Shown here piece by piece: positions 61,692 through 64,000 of a stretch of DNA of 64,000 nucleotides. The first letter of the stretch is position 1. Each line of letters starts with the position of its first letter. The notes under the pieces were generated by a model. That model saw only the letters and a list, made by a program, of their open reading frames with translations, did not search any database and was not told the origin of the DNA. Origin of the DNA: DAOUEX01 sp034430235 (lineage in GTDB: Bacteria; Chloroflexota; Anaerolineae; UBA2200); NCBI GenBank assembly GCA_964478075.1, contig CAYZGO010000016.1:1-64000 (forward strand), in the 5' to 3' direction. The translations under genes were made by a program, and so were the position numbers.

Positions 61692-62639
61692 ATGAAGAAA
61701 CGACAGGTCACGACAGTGCTGCTCCTGCTGGCCAGCCTCGCCATCTTTGGCTGCCGGGCAGCAGAACCAGCGGCCCCACCCGCTACGGAGCCAGTGCCGA
61801 CTGCTCAGCCAACGGAGCAGCGCATCGAGTCAGTGCCAACTGCCCAGCCGACGGACGAGCCAGCGGTCTCCAACTTGCAGGAGTCCACCCGGGATATGCT
61901 AGGATTCTACAAGACCTCTCCAGCGTATCAGGCAGTTATTGACGCTGGCGTGCGCGTCGTCAACGTCCCAGAGTTGGGTTCGTTCTTCGCTCTGTGGATT
62001 CCAGATAGCTATGCTGAGCAAGAGGTGCAGCGCGTGATGGCGCTGGTCCATGGAACGAGCGACAATGCCTATTCCACGATCGCCGGACAACTGAGGCGAG
62101 CCCAGCATCATAACTATGCCCTCGTTGCAGTGCAATGGTGGATGGGTGAGGGCGAGATCTATCTGCCGACTGATGCTGTGTATCAACTGCTGGCCGCTGC
62201 GCTGGAATACGTTGGCCAAGAGTATGGAGCGGACATACACAAAGCGGCCTACGAGGGATTCAGTCGAGGCTCGGCCATTGCCTATCAAATCGCCTATCTC
62301 GACCGGTCGTTGGCAAGCAACTACTTTGCCTTGTTCATTTGCCAGTCGGGCGGGATGCACGACCCCGGCCCTCCGTTCATGCAGAGCCTCAGAGCAGGAA
62401 ACCTGGGTGACGATGCCTTCGGGGGTCAGCATTTCTTCATGTATTGCGGGATGAAGGACGAGCAGTGGGGCACTGCGATGTGTGAGTACATGCACAACGC
62501 GGAGCAGACCGTGATCAAGTACGGCGGAACCGTCGAGCGCTTCATCGAAGACCCGCAGGGTGGACACGCTGGCCTGCTCAAGACGGACGCCCACTACGAG
62601 GATGCCATCAAGACCTGGTTCGAGCTGACCACCCGATAG
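61692..62639 (+). CDS. Alpha/beta-hydrolase-like lipoprotein
   Basis: 315 residues. Signal peptide ending in a lipobox (LAIFGC), then a Pro/Thr/Gln-rich linker containing the repeat VPTAQPT twice. The catalytic region has VMALVHGTSDNAY (oxyanion-loop position), the nucleophile elbow EGFSRGSAIAYQIAY with Ser, and a possible His in PQGGHAGLL. Looks like an envelope esterase or peptidase; the substrate is unknown. The ATG at 61692 follows GGAGG. Confidence 0.78.
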   Translation: MKKRQVTTVLLLLASLAIFGCRAAEPAAPPATEPVPTAQPTEQRIESVPTAQPTDEPAVSNLQESTRDMLGFYKTSPAYQAVIDAGVRVVNVPELGSFFALWIPDSYAEQEVQRVMALVHGTSDNAYSTIAGQLRRAQHHNYALVAVQWWMGEGEIYLPTDAVYQLLAAALEYVGQEYGADIHKAAYEGFSRGSAIAYQIAYLDRSLASNYFALFICQSGGMHDPGPPFMQSLRAGNLGDDAFGGQHFFMYCGMKDEQWGTAMCEYMHNAEQTVIKYGGTVERFIEDPQGGHAGLLKTDAHYEDAIKTWFELTTR

Positions 62640-62822
62640 GTTTTCTATGCGCCTGGCGTACACTACCATAGATGAAAACTGAACGGGATTCTCGGTCATT
62701 TTCCTGGTGAGGATCTATCCGGAAGGTTAGCAGAGGGGGCTCCCACGCCGCCGGGCATGGGAGCCCGGCCAGCTGTTTCAGAACCATCACCCCCGCCCCA
62801 CTCCACCTCACCCTGACTTCGG

Positions 62823-62851
62823 TTGCACCAACACAACTCTTGGTGTATAAT
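62823..62851 (+). promoter_or_regulatory. Possible promoter of the half-ferritin gene
   Basis: Consensus TATAAT (62846-62851) 45 nt upstream of the start, with a weak TTGCAC (62823-62828) 17 bp before it. Confidence 0.45.
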
Positions 62852-62895
62852 TGTCGTAGTTGGGTGTACAGAGCATATTCCACAGGAGGAATGAA

Positions 62896-63198
62896 ATGCC
62901 AGACTTTCCGAACCCATTTAGCGGCAACGTGCCAGAGCGCAAGATGAACTTTAACGAGCTAATCAGAGCCATTCGTCTCGACGTCGCTGGCGAACTGGAG
63001 GCGATTCACCTCTATACGGCGCACGCCGAAGCGACCGACAACGAACTGGTCAAGGAAGTACTGCTGGATATCGCCAATGAAGAGCGCGTCCACGTTGGTG
63101 AACTGCAGCGCCTGCTCACCCTGCTCCTGGACGACGAAGCTGAGTTGCTCGCCAAGGGCGCGGCAGAAGTGGATGCCGAGGCCGCCAAGCTGGGGTAG
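62896..63198 (+). CDS. Small ferritin-like (demiferritin) protein
   Basis: 100 residues. One helix pair with the iron-ligand pattern: AGELEAIHLYTAH (ExxxxxH region) and ANEERVHVGELQRLL (ExxH). Half the length of a ferritin four-helix bundle, so it should dimerise. Relatives of this size are often encapsulin cargo or rubrerythrin-like iron-handling proteins; no encapsulin gene is in the window and no encapsulin-targeting tail is obvious. AGGAGG precedes the ATG at 62896. Confidence 0.85.
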   Translation: MPDFPNPFSGNVPERKMNFNELIRAIRLDVAGELEAIHLYTAHAEATDNELVKEVLLDIANEERVHVGELQRLLTLLLDDEAELLAKGAAEVDAEAAKLG

Positions 63199-63350
63199 AA
63201 GGCAGCATCCAGCGGAGGGCGCTGACTGCGCTAGGCAGCAGCGGTTTTCACGGGGCCTATAGCCTGGCACTGCGCGTCCGCCAACCCAAGGCTATTTGTG
63301 TGCTGGAAGGGTAGGCGCGTTTGCCAGGATAGATCAAAACGATGGTAAGC

Positions 63351-63388
63351 AGAAACCCGCTCCTAGTTTGGAGTGGGTTTCTTGTTTC
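63351..63388 (+). terminator. Intrinsic terminator after the ferritin-like gene
   Basis: Arms AGAAACCCgCTCC and GGAGtGGGTTTCT pair with one mismatch, then TTGTTTC. Lies ~150 nt past the stop. Confidence 0.7.
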
Positions 63389-63452
63389 GGCGCGATGAGG
63401 CGACGCCTCCGGAACAGCAACAACGGGTAGGCTCAAGCAGCGCTCGGCGCAT

Positions 63453-63481
63453 TTGATTAGTCAATAACACTGTGCTATAAT
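63453..63481 (+). promoter_or_regulatory. Predicted promoter upstream of the small ORF and radC
   Basis: TTGATT (63453-63458), 17-bp spacer, TATAAT (63476-63481). The start would fall near 63488, only a few nt before the ATG at 63491, so the mRNA would be nearly leaderless. Confidence 0.7.
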
Positions 63482-63490
63482 CCCGTTGCA

Positions 63491-63643
63491 ATGCAATTTA
63501 TGACAACACTCAGGAAAGCTAAGAGACGAACACGCGAACTGTGGGAGACCTACGCCGACCTGTCGAGGTCACCTGCCTTCGAAGCGGTCCAGTTGCCACG
63601 CCGGGAAACCACTGATGACGGCCGCCCCCAGACGTTAGTGTGA
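63491..63643 (+). CDS. Hypothetical small protein before radC
   Basis: 50 residues (47 if the ATG at 63500 is used). Strongly basic at the N terminus (LRKAKRRTRELWE), then SRSPAFEAVQLPRRE. No family recognised. It ends 9 nt before radC, so translation coupling is plausible. Too short to be sure of coding status. Confidence 0.45.
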   Translation: MQFMTTLRKAKRRTRELWETYADLSRSPAFEAVQLPRRETTDDGRPQTLV

Positions 63644-63652
63644 AGGCGTCAG

Positions 63653-64000
63653 ATGCCAAAAGGTTATCGCATCCGTGACTTGCCCAAAGTAGACCGGCCC
63701 CGAGAGCGATTGCAACGCAAAGGGCCAGGGGCTTTGAACAACTCCGAGTTGCTGGCTATCCTACTTGGCTCCGGCATGCCAGGCAAGAATGTGCTGGAGG
63801 TCGCCGAGCATCTGCTTCGCAAGTTCGGGAGCAAAGGATTGTTCGAGGCTAGCTTCGATGCACTGCGCCAGGTGCCGGGCATTGGCAGAGTGAAAGCGAC
63901 TCAACTCATCGCCGCTTTCGAGTTGGGCAAGCGCATACTGTTGGGCCAGCAAGAGGATGCCATCACAGTGGAAACACCAGAGGATGTGTACGCTCTGTCC
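63653..64000 (+). CDS. radC: RadC/JAB-domain protein, partial
   Basis: 116 codons visible, then cut by the window end. Starts MPKGYRIRDLPKVDRPRERL, followed by GPGALNNSELLAILLGSGMPGKN and a helix-hairpin-helix region QVPGIGRVKATQLIAAFELGKR, the standard RadC N terminus. The JAB/MPN metal-site half lies outside. Historically linked to DNA repair, but the role is not established. Confidence 0.93.
   Translation, partial: MPKGYRIRDLPKVDRPRERLQRKGPGALNNSELLAILLGSGMPGKNVLEVAEHLLRKFGSKGLFEASFDALRQVPGIGRVKATQLIAAFELGKRILLGQQEDAITVETPEDVYALS

Overview
The window looks like one chromosomal stretch of a Chloroflexota bacterium, most likely Anaerolineae-like. This is inferred from several features: a complete division and cell-wall (dcw) cluster headed by mraZ, a class III ribonucleotide reductase, lipoproteins with Pro/Thr-rich linkers, a MoxR/DUF58 pair, large FG-GAP-type propeller proteins fused to NTPases, and dispersed palindromic repeats. 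Coding DNA is moderately GC-rich except for a clearly AT-richer two-gene island at 46.8-49.8 kb. No tRNA, rRNA, complete IS element or CRISPR array was recognised. Ten Ns at 8544-8553 mark an assembly gap inside ftsQ.

1-5.3 kb (minus strand): a repeat-rich stretch, then nrdR, nrdD, a separate small gene for the glycyl-radical tail of NrdD, and nrdG, one operon for anaerobic dNTP synthesis. Upstream lie a sigma70-type promoter and a pair of NrdR-box-like sites 32 bp apart. 5.3-22.9 kb (minus strand): mraZ, rsmH, ftsL-like, ftsI, murF, mraY, murD, ftsW, murG, a CvpA-like membrane gene, murC, murB, ddl, ftsQ, ftsA, ftsZ, ending at a clear intrinsic terminator. The mraZ promoter overlaps four CCAC/GTGG repeats at an exact 10-bp period. 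murE is absent. RNase P RNA with its own promoter and terminator lies just upstream (22.96-23.37 kb, minus).

23.7-41 kb (mostly plus): L-lactate dehydrogenase, a TolB-like propeller lipoprotein, MoxR ATPase and DUF58, a CPBP protease, an RNase H-fold exonuclease fused to an Mth938-like domain, a radical SAM protein, HAD and tandem-GNAT genes, an ABC-F ATPase, a small nucleoside kinase, DUF3795, and remnants of a tyrosine recombinase and a nitroreductase. Long intergenic stretches carry degenerate repeats. One of them holds a promoter, an 18-codon leader ORF and two hairpins, the second a terminator.

41-54.5 kb: an M1-type aminopeptidase lipoprotein, a class A PBP with a Pro/Thr tail, an orphan DUF4255 (Pvc16-like) protein, a DNA methyltransferase overlapping a DGQHR-domain protein (putative defence or modification pair), a serpin lipoprotein, and an operon of isochorismatase-like hydrolase, MscS channel, membrane flavodoxin-like protein and CDP-alcohol phosphatidyltransferase.

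54.5-64 kb: a 1619-residue membrane protein with an N-terminal beta-propeller and a C-terminal STAND-like ATPase, next to a second ATPase carrying an OmpR-type DNA-binding domain; together a candidate undescribed signalling pair. Then come three tandem copies of a ~100-bp double-hairpin repeat, an alpha/beta-hydrolase lipoprotein, a half-ferritin, and a 47-50 residue ORF in front of radC, which runs off the end.
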